Assembly: GCF_000025985.1 (NCBI RefSeq)
Contig: NC_003228.3
Location: 3,782,001-3,846,000, forward strand
Reading direction: 5' to 3'
Source: Bacteroides fragilis NCTC 9343
GTDB taxonomy: Bacteria; Bacteroidota; Bacteroidia; Bacteroidales; Bacteroidaceae
Length of the DNA: 64,000 bases
Below, piece by piece: positions 27,480 to 36,230 of the stretch. The notes under the pieces are model-generated. The model ran no database searches, was not told the origin of the DNA, and was given only the letters and a program-made list of their open reading frames with translations. The position numbers were made by a program, and so were the translations under genes. How positions within the stretch are numbered: position 1 is the stretch's first letter; every line of letters begins with the position of its first letter.

Positions 27480-27629
27480 AACACATTCCACTGAAAAAGA
27501 CAGGGAGAGCACTGATTTATTACGAAGATAATCTGAAAACAGTTAAAACTCTGTGATCTTTATGGCGGTGGAATCCGATGAAAACAGCAATCATCAATCC
27601 AATCAGTATTGGCGTTGAAAAGACTTATA

Positions 27630-27677
27630 AAAAAGAACGGGGCCTTTGGTTTTAAACCAAGGTCCCGTTCCTTTTAT
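27630..27677. terminator. Bidirectional terminator between DPP IV and hisS
   Basis: Long near-perfect stem GAACGGGGCCTTTGGTTT (from 27635) pairing with AAACCAAGGTCCCGTTC (to 27670), flanked by A and T runs on either side. It serves two convergent genes. Confidence 0.85.
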
Positions 27678-27734
27678 CTCCTTACCTTTTTTACACCAAC
27701 AGTCCCCGGTTTTAAAAAGGTAAGGGCACTTTCC

Positions 27735-29099
27735 TTATTTTGTTAAAGCGCCAATCAGTTCTTCAGCAGTAACCAATTGCTGTTCACCGCTTTCCATGTT
27801 TTTCAGCATAGCTTTTCCTTCATTCATTTCATTCTCACCTACGATAGCAACGAAAGGAATGTTCTTAACATTTGCATAACTCATCTGTTTCTTCATTTTC
27901 GCAGCGTCGGGGAATATCTCGGCACGAATACCGGCTGCGCGGGCCTTAGACAGAATACCCATAGAAAAAGCAGCTTCTTTCTCACCGAAGTTAATAAACA
28001 GAAGCTGAGTTCCATTAACGGCCTCCTTCGGATACAGTTCCAACTGGTTGAGCACATCGAAAATACGGTCGGCACCAAACGAAATACCTACGCCCGATAC
28101 TCCTGCCATACCGAATACACCAGTCAGGTTATCGTAACGACCTCCACCGGTGATACTGCCAATCTGCACATCAAGCGCCTTCACCTCAAAAATAGCACCT
28201 GTATAGTAATTCAATCCACGTGCCAATGTCAAGTCAAGCTCTATTTCGTTTTTCAGTCCCATCGTTTGAAGGGTATTCAAAATAAACTCACTCTCTTCCA
28301 CTCCCTTCAAACCTGTTTCGCTATCGGAAAGTACAGTCTTCAGTGTAGCCAACTTCTCAGCATTGGTTCCACTCAGAAGAATGATAGGTTGCAGTTTGGC
28401 AATAGCCTCTCCACTGATACCCTTCTCGGCCAGCTCTTTATTGACATTGTCCAAACCAATTTTATCCAGTTTATCGATTGCTACTGTAATATCTACTATT
28501 TTATCCGCCTCTCCTATGATTTCGGCAATACCGGTCAGAATCTTACGATTATTGATTTTAATGCAAACGCGGATACCGAAACGGGTAAACACCGTATCAA
28601 CAATCTGCATCAATTCAACTTCGTTCAGCAATGAATCACTGCCTACGACATCAGCATCACATTGGTAAAACTCACGGTAACGTCCTTTCTGAGGACGGTC
28701 GGCACGCCATACGGGCTGAATCTGATAACGTTTGAAAGGGAAAGTAATTTCGTCACGGTGCATCACTACATAACGGGCGAAAGGCACTGTGAGGTCATAA
28801 CGCAAACCTTTTTCACAGAATTTACTTGCCAGCTTAGCCGCATTGCGACTCAACAGCTCTTCGTCAGTAATGCCTGAAAAATAATTGCCGGAATTCTGAA
28901 TCTTAAAAAGTAGTTTGTCACCTTCTTCACCATATTTCCCCATCAGGGTAGAAAGCATCTCCATGGAAGGAGTTTCTATCTGCTGGAAACCATACAGATG
29001 ATAAACGTCACGAATGGTATTGAATATGTAGTTACGCTTCGCCATCTCTACGGGCGAAAAATCACGTGTTCCTTTAGGTATACCTGGTTTTGCTGCCAT
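27735..29099 (-). CDS. hisS: Histidyl-tRNA synthetase
   Basis: A 454-residue class II aminoacyl-tRNA synthetase that charges tRNA-His. Motif 2 is in [20 protein letters not shown], the His-specific loop is [14 protein letters not shown], and motif 3 is GGRYDNL plus [14 protein letters not shown]. The C-terminal anticodon domain follows ([20 protein letters not shown]). A perfect -7 box lies 30 bp upstream. Housekeeping gene, monocistronic. Confidence 0.97.
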   Translation of the reverse strand: MAAKPGIPKGTRDFSPVEMAKRNYIFNTIRDVYHLYGFQQIETPSMEMLSTLMGKYGEEGDKLLFKIQNSGNYFSGITDEELLSRNAAKLASKFCEKGLRYDLTVPFARYVVMHRDEITFPFKRYQIQPVWRADRPQKGRYREFYQCDADVVGSDSLLNEVELMQIVDTVFTRFGIRVCIKINNRKILTGIAEIIGEADKIVDITVAIDKLDKIGLDNVNKELAEKGISGEAIAKLQPIILLSGTNAEKLATLKTVLSDSETGLKGVEESEFILNTLQTMGLKNEIELDLTLARGLNYYTGAIFEVKALDVQIGSITGGGRYDNLTGVFGMAGVSGVGISFGADRIFDVLNQLELYPKEAVNGTQLLFINFGEKEAAFSMGILSKARAAGIRAEIFPDAAKMKKQMSYANVKNIPFVAIVGENEMNEGKAMLKNMESGEQQLVTAEELIGALTK

Positions 29100-29128
29100 T
29101 GTTCTAACTGTTTTATTGAATTGAGTTG

Positions 29129-29136
29129 CAAAGTTA
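29129..29136 (-). promoter_or_regulatory. hisS promoter -7 box
   Basis: TAACTTTG read leftward matches TAnnTTTG. The -33 region has only a weak match (TTTC) about 20 bp farther up. Confidence 0.45.
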
Positions 29137-29341
29137 TATGAAATAATTGATTATTGAAACAGAAACCACAGACTTTCTGTGAATCTGTAAGCAAATGTAT
29201 CCGGTGTCCGGTTCCGTTAAGACTGTTCATTTTCGGACAATACTTTTTAATGCCATTCTGCTCAATAAGAGATATTTATTAATTTGGTATACTATTTGCT
29301 TTCTGAAAGACAAAGAAATCACATTATCTAACAGAAATCAT

Positions 29342-30583
29342 ATGAAAACAGTTTTTTTGATCATTACAATGTTATGCCTTGGACTATCGGGAATGGCACA
29401 AAACAACGAAAAAAAAGAATTTGAGAGAAAGTACAGCGCACTCACTCAGGAAGTAGCAAACGCCCGCAAACAGAAAGATTACAAAAAGGCCGAGAAATTA
29501 AATTGGGAGAAACTGAAGTTGTATCAAGGATTGCCTCAACAACTTCAGGAAAATGCAAAAAATATAACAGGATTGGTTTATTACGACCTTGCTTGCTATC
29601 AGGCACTTCAGGGAAAGAAAAAGGCAGCCCTAAAAAACTTTGAGAAGGCTTTCAACTCCGGATGGAATGATTACAACCATGCTAAAGGTGACAGTGACAT
29701 CGACAATTTACGTAAAGAGAAGAAGTATCTGGAAATAATGGCTAAAATGCGTCTGGACAGTGACTATCTGTATATTCTGCAACAAGCCGAAGGATACAAC
29801 AGAACTGAAACAAAACCGATATGTTATAATGAATCAGTAACTGACACTCTACCCCGCTTCACCTACATGAATCCTAACGACAGTAATCTGGTACAGTTAC
29901 GGAAACATTTCAACCTGGATAGCATCGCCGGAAGCGGAGACGAGATCTCTAAAATCAAAAACCTTCTCTACTGGGTTCACAACATAGTTCCGCATGATGG
30001 CAATTCACGTAATCCGGAAGAGCGGAACACAATAGCCATGGTAGAACTTTGCAAAAAGGAGAACCGGGGCGTAAACTGCCGGATGATGGCACAAATGCTG
30101 AACGAGTGCTATCTGGCTATGGGATTCAAATCCCGTTTCATCACCTGTATGCCCAAAGTGATGATCAACGATTGCCACGTCATCAATGCGGTCTACTCCA
30201 ACACCCTCGACAAATGGTTATGGATGGACCCGACATTCAACGCTTATGTAACAGATGAAAAAGGAAACCTTCTGGGCATTGGTGAAGTGCGCGAACGCCT
30301 CCGCAACAATCAACCCGTTGTACTAAACGAAGACGCAAACTGGAATAATAAGAATAAGCAGACCAAAGAGTATTATCTGGATTACTATATGGCCAAGAAC
30401 CTGTATTACGTAACTTGCCCTCTGCAAAGCGAATATAACGCAGAAACAAACTATCCGGGCAAAAAGTGGCCGATGTATATCTCGTTAGTTCCGGAAGGAT
30501 ACAGTAGCAATGGAAAGCCCGGTGCCACCGCCTACGACTCACATAATGACTCTTACTTCTGGCAATCACCTTATCAAGAATAA
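29342..30583 (+). CDS. Secreted transglutaminase-like protein with TPR
   Basis: A 413-residue protein starting at the ATG that precedes a signal peptide (MKTVFLIITMLCLGLSGMAQ); the longer open frame back to 29195 lacks one. Residues 25-145 form a coiled and TPR-like part (YYDLACYQALQGKKKAALKN). The C-terminal half is a transglutaminase-like papain fold: Cys in GVNCRMMAQML (about 246), His in NDCHVINAVYS (about 278) and Asp in WLWMDPTFNAY (about 296). Relatives cleave or transfer amide bonds; substrate unknown. It stands alone. Confidence 0.8.
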   Translation: MKTVFLIITMLCLGLSGMAQNNEKKEFERKYSALTQEVANARKQKDYKKAEKLNWEKLKLYQGLPQQLQENAKNITGLVYYDLACYQALQGKKKAALKNFEKAFNSGWNDYNHAKGDSDIDNLRKEKKYLEIMAKMRLDSDYLYILQQAEGYNRTETKPICYNESVTDTLPRFTYMNPNDSNLVQLRKHFNLDSIAGSGDEISKIKNLLYWVHNIVPHDGNSRNPEERNTIAMVELCKKENRGVNCRMMAQMLNECYLAMGFKSRFITCMPKVMINDCHVINAVYSNTLDKWLWMDPTFNAYVTDEKGNLLGIGEVRERLRNNQPVVLNEDANWNNKNKQTKEYYLDYYMAKNLYYVTCPLQSEYNAETNYPGKKWPMYISLVPEGYSSNGKPGATAYDSHNDSYFWQSPYQE

Positions 30584-30685
30584 GCCTAAAAGACCAAACG
30601 ATATTATCCTCAAGCGTCATAGACAACATCAACTCTAAAACGCCATTTATAGAATCTATGATGTTTGGGGCAACCTTTAAACGAC

Positions 30686-31816
30686 TTACTTCACATGATA
30701 TGTAAAAATAACCGGATTGTCTCCCTCCTTTATCTGCCCTAGCAAACTGGACATTTTTTCATTAATATCTTCTTCAGCAGACAATTTCTTTTGCTCGCAT
30801 AGTACTTCAGATGAATAAATGAAGAAAATCCGACTTTGTTTTCCCTCTACCGACATATAATTGGGCAAAGGCAACTGATAATCCGTATTGATAATTACCT
30901 GATAATTGTTCACTGTACTAGTGGCTTTTGAAAGCAAACACATGCCAGGTTGGTTGGTTCTAAACAACAAATAGGAAGGAGTATCACATAAATCAGTCAT
31001 AGTATATACATATTTTCCTTGATAACAGAGCTGATTCAAATCATTACATTGGAACTGACGCTGCTTATCACTCTCCGGAAAAGCCTTATCTTTCCAATCT
31101 ACCATATAAAGTGGTTCAATCGATTCTCCCGTTATCCGATATATATGATTGTCAAACTTACGGGTAAATAGCACTGAGGCAGTATTCGTAATTTGGTAAT
31201 TACCAGAAGAACAAAACGGTGCTGTTTCGTATAAAGGTTCTAATAAAGAAGTTTGTTTACCCGTTTCCTTATTAATCACTATCAGAGAATAATCTGATAC
31301 CACTCCATTAGCATAAGTATCATTCCGCAAATAGATAAATCCTTTATCCACGGCAAAAGATTGATACGTATCGTCTAATGGATAAGAAGACAGGTATGTA
31401 CCCTCCAAATCATAGTAAAGAATTTGCGAAGGATAGGTTAAAAGCAACAATTTATTTTCTGCTTCATCAATAGCGATATCGAACAGGTCAACATACTCTC
31501 CCTTCCCATTCCCCACAGCATGTATCGTAAATAAATGTTTCCCGGAAAGAGTATAACAAAGCACCTGCTTCATCCGCTTATCCAGAATAAAATATCGTCC
31601 GTTAGATTCATAGACTCTATCAATGTTATTTATTAAAGCTTCTTCATTTGTTTCGGGCATAAAAAGAGATAAGCTATCTAAGAAAAACGTATCAGCTATC
31701 ATAGAAGAACCGACTTCAAAAGAAGCCGGCTGCACCCGAGACTCTGTAGCAACTTGCCTACAGGCCCCCGACAATAAAGAAATGCAAAATATAAAAAGGG
31801 CTGTTCTAATTTTCAT
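30686..31816 (-). CDS. 6-bladed beta-propeller lipoprotein
   Basis: A 376-residue lipoprotein; signal MKIRTALFIFCISLLSGAC with lipid Cys19. Propeller features include HAVGNGKGEYVDLFDIAIDE and ILYYDLEGTYLSSYPLDDTY, alike in place to the RHVGNGPGEYVNL of the protein at 4649-5806. The ATG at 31816 is chosen; eight residues upstream lie out of the signal context. Five bases upstream ends a small open frame with a missing N-terminus, which was probably its operon partner. Function unknown. Confidence 0.8.
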   Translation of the reverse strand: MKIRTALFIFCISLLSGACRQVATESRVQPASFEVGSSMIADTFFLDSLSLFMPETNEEALINNIDRVYESNGRYFILDKRMKQVLCYTLSGKHLFTIHAVGNGKGEYVDLFDIAIDEAENKLLLLTYPSQILYYDLEGTYLSSYPLDDTYQSFAVDKGFIYLRNDTYANGVVSDYSLIVINKETGKQTSLLEPLYETAPFCSSGNYQITNTASVLFTRKFDNHIYRITGESIEPLYMVDWKDKAFPESDKQRQFQCNDLNQLCYQGKYVYTMTDLCDTPSYLLFRTNQPGMCLLSKATSTVNNYQVIINTDYQLPLPNYMSVEGKQSRIFFIYSSEVLCEQKKLSAEEDINEKMSSLLGQIKEGDNPVIFTYHVK

Positions 31817-31821
31817 ACTTC

Positions 31822-32028
31822 TCAATCTACCGGAACCCAACTTTCGGTTATACCTGATGTACAGTTTATCACTCTAACTCCAAAACAGGATGTTTCTGTT
31901 ACCACGCGATATGCAAAAACGTTTTGTCCTCTCAGGGTTATAAGATAAGGACCATATTGATTGGTATTTGAATTTTTACTATATACCCGATCTCCACCAT
32001 CGGCATTTACAAAGATATATATAAAAAG
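31822..32028 (-). pseudogene. N-truncated small secreted-peptide gene
   Basis: Read leftward, an open frame of about 68 codons runs from two adjacent stops (TGA TAG) into a hydrophobic stretch LFIYIFVNADGGDRVYS and ends SWVPVD. It has no ATG, GTG or TTG start before the peptide body. It holds two Cys (TSCFGVRVINC). It ends 5 bp before the lipoprotein ATG. Small peptide genes often precede these propeller lipoproteins in Bacteroides; this copy seems to have lost its signal sequence. I do not recognise the family. Confidence 0.4.
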
Positions 32029-32064
32029 AGACTATCAACATTTAGAACATAAAAAACACTTCCC

Positions 32065-32122
32065 TATACACAATAAAAGAGGCTCCGCAGAAAAATCTAC
32101 GGAGCCTCTTTTATTGTGTATA
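32065..32122. terminator. 23-bp perfect palindromic terminator
   Basis: Arms at 32065-32087 and 32100-32122 are exact reverse complements with a 12-nt loop. The GC-rich part is AGAGGCTCCG/CGGAGCCTCT, bounded by AAAA and TTTT on the two sides. It follows the zinc metallopeptidase gene. The stem is unusually long and perfect. Confidence 0.8.
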
Positions 32123-32131
32123 GATGAAAGA

Positions 32132-32818
32132 TCACTCTCTACGTCCCATAAATATCATAATGTAGTAAATCAGTGTAGCCAACGAACCAAGGGCAGCAAC
32201 TACATAAGTATAAGCGGCTGAACGAAGGGCATCTTCTGCCTGTCTATGATTATATGAATTCGTTATACCTGAAGCACTCAGCCATACCAATGCACGCTTA
32301 CTTGCATCGATCTCCACCGGAAGGGTGATAAAACTGAATAACGTAGTCATAGCAAACAAGATAATGCCGGCAAACAACAACTGCGGGAAAGGCTCTAACA
32401 GCAAAATACCGGCAAGCAACAACCATGTCATCCACTGAGAAGCGAACGAAACGACCGGTACCAGCTTGCTGCGCAGTGTCAAGGGTGCATAAGCCCGCGC
32501 ATGCTGCACCGCATGTCCACACTCGTGAGCAGCTACGGCAGCGGCCATGATACTGTTACTGTCATATACTCCTTCACTCAGATTCACTGTCTTATTGGCA
32601 GGATTATAATGATCGGTCAACTGTCCGGGAGTATGAGTCACCTGAACATCGTATATTCCGTTATCTTGTAACATTTTAATAGCTACGTCGCGTCCTGTCA
32701 TTCCATTTCCTGTCGGTATCTTGGAGTATTTTTTGAACTTGTTCTGCAGATTCATCTGCACCAGCCAGCTAACGAGAGCAATGCCAATAAAAATAATCCA
32801 TTGAAATCCTATTACCAT
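32132..32818 (-). CDS. Membrane zinc metallopeptidase (Zn_peptidase_2 family)
   Basis: A 228-residue protein: an N-terminal membrane span (FQWIIFIGIALVSWLVQM), then a catalytic domain with the zinc motif HECGH at residues 98-102 (AAVAAHECGHAVQHA), then two or three further spans (WMTWLLLAGILLLEPFPQLL, FAGIILFAMTTLFSFITL) and a C-terminal span. This is the DUF2268-unrelated YugP-like family (PF04298). Natural substrates are not known. Single gene with its own terminator. Confidence 0.88.
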   Translation of the reverse strand: MVIGFQWIIFIGIALVSWLVQMNLQNKFKKYSKIPTGNGMTGRDVAIKMLQDNGIYDVQVTHTPGQLTDHYNPANKTVNLSEGVYDSNSIMAAAVAAHECGHAVQHARAYAPLTLRSKLVPVVSFASQWMTWLLLAGILLLEPFPQLLFAGIILFAMTTLFSFITLPVEIDASKRALVWLSASGITNSYNHRQAEDALRSAAYTYVVAALGSLATLIYYIMIFMGRRE

Positions 32819-32879
32819 ATTCTTTCTTATTTAATTGTTATATATGTGTTATCATACAAATAGCTTGCCAAAAATAAAC

Positions 32880-32917
32880 AAAAGCGACGTACAGGGAGTT
32901 TACCGTACATCGCTTTT
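32880..32917 (-). terminator. Terminator of the fucosidase gene
   Basis: Stem AAAAGCGACGTAC (32880-32892) with GTACATCGCTTTT (32905-32917), one mismatch, 12-nt loop, T-rich in the leftward direction. Confidence 0.75.
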
Positions 32918-32936
32918 ATGAAGAATTAGCTAAAAA

Positions 32937-34241
32937 TTAGTCAATTGTAAGTTCTACCACGTAGTCTACATCCGTTGGAACTTTAGCAAGTTCCAGTACA
33001 ATTCCTTCCTTATTCTTTGTGAAACGTACCGGTGTTTTGTCAGCAAAGACCACCGCCTTTTTCACTTTCTTATCGACAATAGGCAAGAAGAGTGCCTTAT
33101 CCTGTAAATTAAGAATGTGTACATAAAGTTTATTGCCTTTTTGAGTCGTTACTCCCCAATCATGCGGAGCAACCAGACCGCCTCTGGTTCCATAAATAGT
33201 TTCACCATATTTCGACATCCACTCTCCCACTTCCTTCAAGCGCTGAACGGCCACTTCCGGAAGTTCACCATCAGGTTGCGGACCGATGTTCATCAACAGA
33301 TTTGCATCTTTACCGGCAGCTTTCACCAGATAGTGAATCAAAGTTTTAGTCGATTTATAATTCTGATCTGTAATCTTGTATCCCCACATACCATTCATCG
33401 TCTCACATGTTTCAAGAGGCAGATGGCTGACGCTTTGTCCCGAAAGTCCTGCAGTATTCTCTCCCGGCAAATCACGCTCGAAGATTTGAATATCTTCTCC
33501 GGCAAAAGGTGTCTGATGGTGGTTGTTACCTACCAGGCAAGCCGGCTGCAAACGATGAATAAGTGCATATTGCTCGGGAAGTTCCCAATCGAAATCGGGA
33601 TTGATGTCCTGATCCCACCAACCGTCAAACCAGATAGCGCCGATCGGACCATAATTAGTCAGCAGCTCTGTCAACTGATTATTCATAAACTGATAATAGC
33701 TCTTCCAATCTCCTTTCGGATTGGGACGTCCGGTTCTACGTCCGGTTCTTCCCTGAGGAGCATCTTCACGATACCAGTCTATATGTGAATAATAGAAGTG
33801 AAGTTTGATGCCATGTTTGGCACATGCATCGGCCAGCTCCTTCACCACATCACGTTTGAAAGGAGTCGCTTTTACAATGTTATAATCAGAGTACTTGGTA
33901 TCGAACATCGAGAATCCCTCGTGATGACGAGTAGTGAAGCAAATATATTTAGCTCCGGAAGCCTTGATGGCTGCTACCCATTTGTCTGCATCAAACTTCG
34001 AAGGATAGAATCCCCCGGCCAGTTTGGCATACTCTTTATAATTCAGGTTATTGTTTGTCATCGTCCACTCTCCGGTAGCGAGCATGGCATAGAGTCCCCA
34101 ATGAAGGAAGATTCCAAACTTATTGTCCTGAAATTCACTCCGGGCTTTCAGGTTAGCCTCTGTCGGTTGATACTTTTGCTGTGCTGTCAGGGAAGCTGTC
34201 ATTCCCACTAATAGCAAAAACGTAATAAAATGTTTCTTCAT
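32937..34241 (-). CDS. GH29 alpha-L-fucosidase
   Basis: A 434-residue secreted enzyme; signal MKKHFITFLLLVGMTASLTA. It removes alpha-linked L-fucose from glycans with retention. Family marks: FGIFLHWGLYAMLATGEW near residue 43, TTRHHEGFSMFDTKYSDYN near 105, and the nucleophile Asp of IGAIWFDGWWDQD (about 206). MNIGPQPDGELPEVAVQRL closes the catalytic domain. It likely acts in the periplasm on host mucin or milk glycans. No nearby fucose genes. Confidence 0.95.
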   Translation of the reverse strand: MKKHFITFLLLVGMTASLTAQQKYQPTEANLKARSEFQDNKFGIFLHWGLYAMLATGEWTMTNNNLNYKEYAKLAGGFYPSKFDADKWVAAIKASGAKYICFTTRHHEGFSMFDTKYSDYNIVKATPFKRDVVKELADACAKHGIKLHFYYSHIDWYREDAPQGRTGRRTGRPNPKGDWKSYYQFMNNQLTELLTNYGPIGAIWFDGWWDQDINPDFDWELPEQYALIHRLQPACLVGNNHHQTPFAGEDIQIFERDLPGENTAGLSGQSVSHLPLETCETMNGMWGYKITDQNYKSTKTLIHYLVKAAGKDANLLMNIGPQPDGELPEVAVQRLKEVGEWMSKYGETIYGTRGGLVAPHDWGVTTQKGNKLYVHILNLQDKALFLPIVDKKVKKAVVFADKTPVRFTKNKEGIVLELAKVPTDVDYVVELTID

Positions 34242-34378
34242 AAGTATTATAAATAAAAAGGCCTCACTTCGAGCCTCTCCGGAAAGAGAGGGAGGAAGAA
34301 AGGCCTCATTTTAAATCAATGCTTTTTATAAAGTCTGCTTTTCCTTCTCCACAAAAAAGGGAGAAAGGTGAGGCTTTC

Positions 34379-35650
34379 TTATTCTTCTGTATATCTAATG
34401 ATAGTTTGTTCGCGATCAGGGCCTACCGACACAATCTTGATCTGTACGCCCAACTGTTCTTCAAGGAACGAAAGATAAGCATTGAATTCTTCAGGGAATT
34501 CATCTTCACTCTGCATTTTTGTCATATCAGTCTGCCATCCCGGAAGTTCCACATAGATCGGCTCTACCTCATCGGTTATGTCGTAAGGGAAGTAATCGAT
34601 CTCTTCACCATTCATCTTGTAAGCAACACAAGCTTTGATCGTTTCGAACGTATCGAGTACGTCGCTCTTCATCATGATCAACTTAGTGACACCGTTAACC
34701 ATAATAGAATACTTCAGTGCAACCAGATCCACCCATCCGCAGCGGCGTTTACGTCCGGTTACCGAACCAAACTCGTGGCCAAGTGTACAAATCTGATCCC
34801 CTGTCTTATCGAACAACTCTGTCGGGAACGGCCCCGAACCTACACGTGTGCAATAAGCTTTAAAGATACCATATACATCACCGATCTTATTCGGAGCAAC
34901 CCCCAAACCTGTGCATGCACCTGCACAAACTGTGTTCGAAGAAGTTACGAACGGATAAGAGCCAAAATCAATATCCAGCATAGTACCCTGAGCACCTTCG
35001 CAAAGAATGGATTTGCCGTTATCGAGCAAACCGTTTATTTCATGTTCACTATCCACCAACTGGAATTGTTTCAGGTATTCGATTCCTTCGAACCAGGCTT
35101 TTTCAAGTTCTGTCAAATCATATTCATAGTTCAATCCTTTCAGGATCTGTTCGTGGCGAGCTTTTGCCGCAGCATATTTCTGTTCAAAGTTATGCAGGAT
35201 ATCACCTACACGAACGCCATTACGGCTCACTTTATCCGTATAAGTCGGACCGATACCTTTTCCGGTAGTTCCTACCTTAGCATCGCCTTTGGCAGCTTCA
35301 TAAGCCGCATCCAGAATACGGTGTGTAGGCAAAATGAGGTGCGCTTTCTTCGAAATATGCAGTCTCTCCTTGAGGTTATGTCCCGATGCCTCCAGCGCTT
35401 CTGCCTCAGCTTTGAACAAAGCCGGATCGAGCACAACACCGTTACCGATGATATTTACCTTATCCCCCTGGAAGATACCTGAAGGAATGGAACGAAGCAC
35501 ATATTTCTGTCCTTCGAATTCAAGTGTATGACCGGCATTCGGGCCACCCTGGAAACGTGCAACCACATCGTATTTCGGAGTTAAGACGTCGACAACTTTT
35601 CCTTTACCTTCGTCGCCCCATTGTAATCCTAATAGAACATCTACTTTCAT
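34379..35650 (-). CDS. purA: Adenylosuccinate synthetase
   Basis: A 423-residue enzyme that makes adenylosuccinate from IMP, aspartate and GTP, the first step toward AMP. The P-loop GLQWGDEGKGKVVD (residues 8-21), GNGVVLDPALF, GTTGKGIGPTYTDK and GRKRRCGWVDLVALKYS are all present. Its start overlaps the stop of the Fur-family gene by 4 bp (ATGA), so the two are translationally coupled. Confidence 0.97.
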   Translation of the reverse strand: MKVDVLLGLQWGDEGKGKVVDVLTPKYDVVARFQGGPNAGHTLEFEGQKYVLRSIPSGIFQGDKVNIIGNGVVLDPALFKAEAEALEASGHNLKERLHISKKAHLILPTHRILDAAYEAAKGDAKVGTTGKGIGPTYTDKVSRNGVRVGDILHNFEQKYAAAKARHEQILKGLNYEYDLTELEKAWFEGIEYLKQFQLVDSEHEINGLLDNGKSILCEGAQGTMLDIDFGSYPFVTSSNTVCAGACTGLGVAPNKIGDVYGIFKAYCTRVGSGPFPTELFDKTGDQICTLGHEFGSVTGRKRRCGWVDLVALKYSIMVNGVTKLIMMKSDVLDTFETIKACVAYKMNGEEIDYFPYDITDEVEPIYVELPGWQTDMTKMQSEDEFPEEFNAYLSFLEEQLGVQIKIVSVGPDREQTIIRYTEE

Positions 35651-36135
35651 TTTTCTTTTTTATTGTTGTTATTTACTCTTTTTCTCTTATTTGCCCTGTC
35701 GCATTTACTACATATACCATATATATATAAGGAGTAATGCGAAAGTTGGAATTTACTTAATTTGGTGTTTTCAATCGCGTTCTGCAAAGCCTCGTTCTGA
35801 AACTCGGTGACCTTGCCGCATTGTGTACATATCTGGTGATGATGCGTCTCGCGATTATATGATTTTTCGTATTGGGAGGAAGTACCGAACTGATGTTTGA
35901 TAACCAGCCGGGCATTGATAAGTAAGATGATGGTGTTATAAAGCGTAGCTCTGCTCACCCTGAAATTCTCCTGATTCATCATCTGTGAATACAGCATATC
36001 GATATCGAAATGCCCGTCAATGGAGTATATGGTGTCCAGTATCGCATAACGTTCAGGAGTCTTGCGATGTCCGTTCGCATTTAGATATTCTGTGAATATC
36101 TGCCGTACCGTATCTTTCACATTTTGAGTTTCCAT
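35647..36135 (-). CDS. Fur-family transcriptional regulator
   Basis: A 162-residue protein. The N-terminal winged helix (RKTPERYAILDTIYSIDGHF; FRVSRATLYNTIILLINA) is followed by a dimer domain with two Cys pairs, Cys103/Cys106 (HHHQICTQCGKVTEF) and Cys142/Cys145 (GICSKCDRAN), which form the structural zinc site. The subfamily (Fur, Zur or PerR) cannot be decided. The basic tail KRKRVNNNNKKEK is odd for the family. It is the first gene of an operon with purA. Confidence 0.9.
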   Translation of the reverse strand: METQNVKDTVRQIFTEYLNANGHRKTPERYAILDTIYSIDGHFDIDMLYSQMMNQENFRVSRATLYNTIILLINARLVIKHQFGTSSQYEKSYNRETHHHQICTQCGKVTEFQNEALQNAIENTKLSKFQLSHYSLYIYGICSKCDRANKRKRVNNNNKKEK

Positions 36136-36157
36136 ATCGGCGCCGTTTTAGCGCCAA

Positions 36158-36187
36158 CAAAGTTAATTGTTTTTTGCGGAAAGCAAA
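36158..36187 (-). promoter_or_regulatory. Promoter of the Fur-purA operon
   Basis: Read leftward, TTTG at 36187-36184, an 18-bp spacer and TAACTTTG at 36165-36158. It overlaps the divergent promoter at 36173-36205. Confidence 0.55.
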
Positions 36188-36205
36188 AATATATCTGTAA
36201 ATTTG
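36173..36205 (+). promoter_or_regulatory. Promoter of the ArnT-like gene
   Basis: TTTG at 36173-36176, a 21-bp spacer and TAAATTTG at 36198-36205, 25 bp before the ATG. It shares sequence with the opposing Fur-purA promoter, so the two may compete. Confidence 0.6.
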
Positions 36206-36230
36206 CAGCCAACCACTAAAAAAATGTTTT

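Noticed and set aside
27777..28634. 285-codon plus-strand frame opposite hisS
   Set aside because: Antisense shadow of hisS with no family likeness.
34319..35482. 387-codon plus-strand frame opposite purA
   Set aside because: It is a mirror of the purA coding frame, lacks any recognisable domain, and purA itself is unmistakable.
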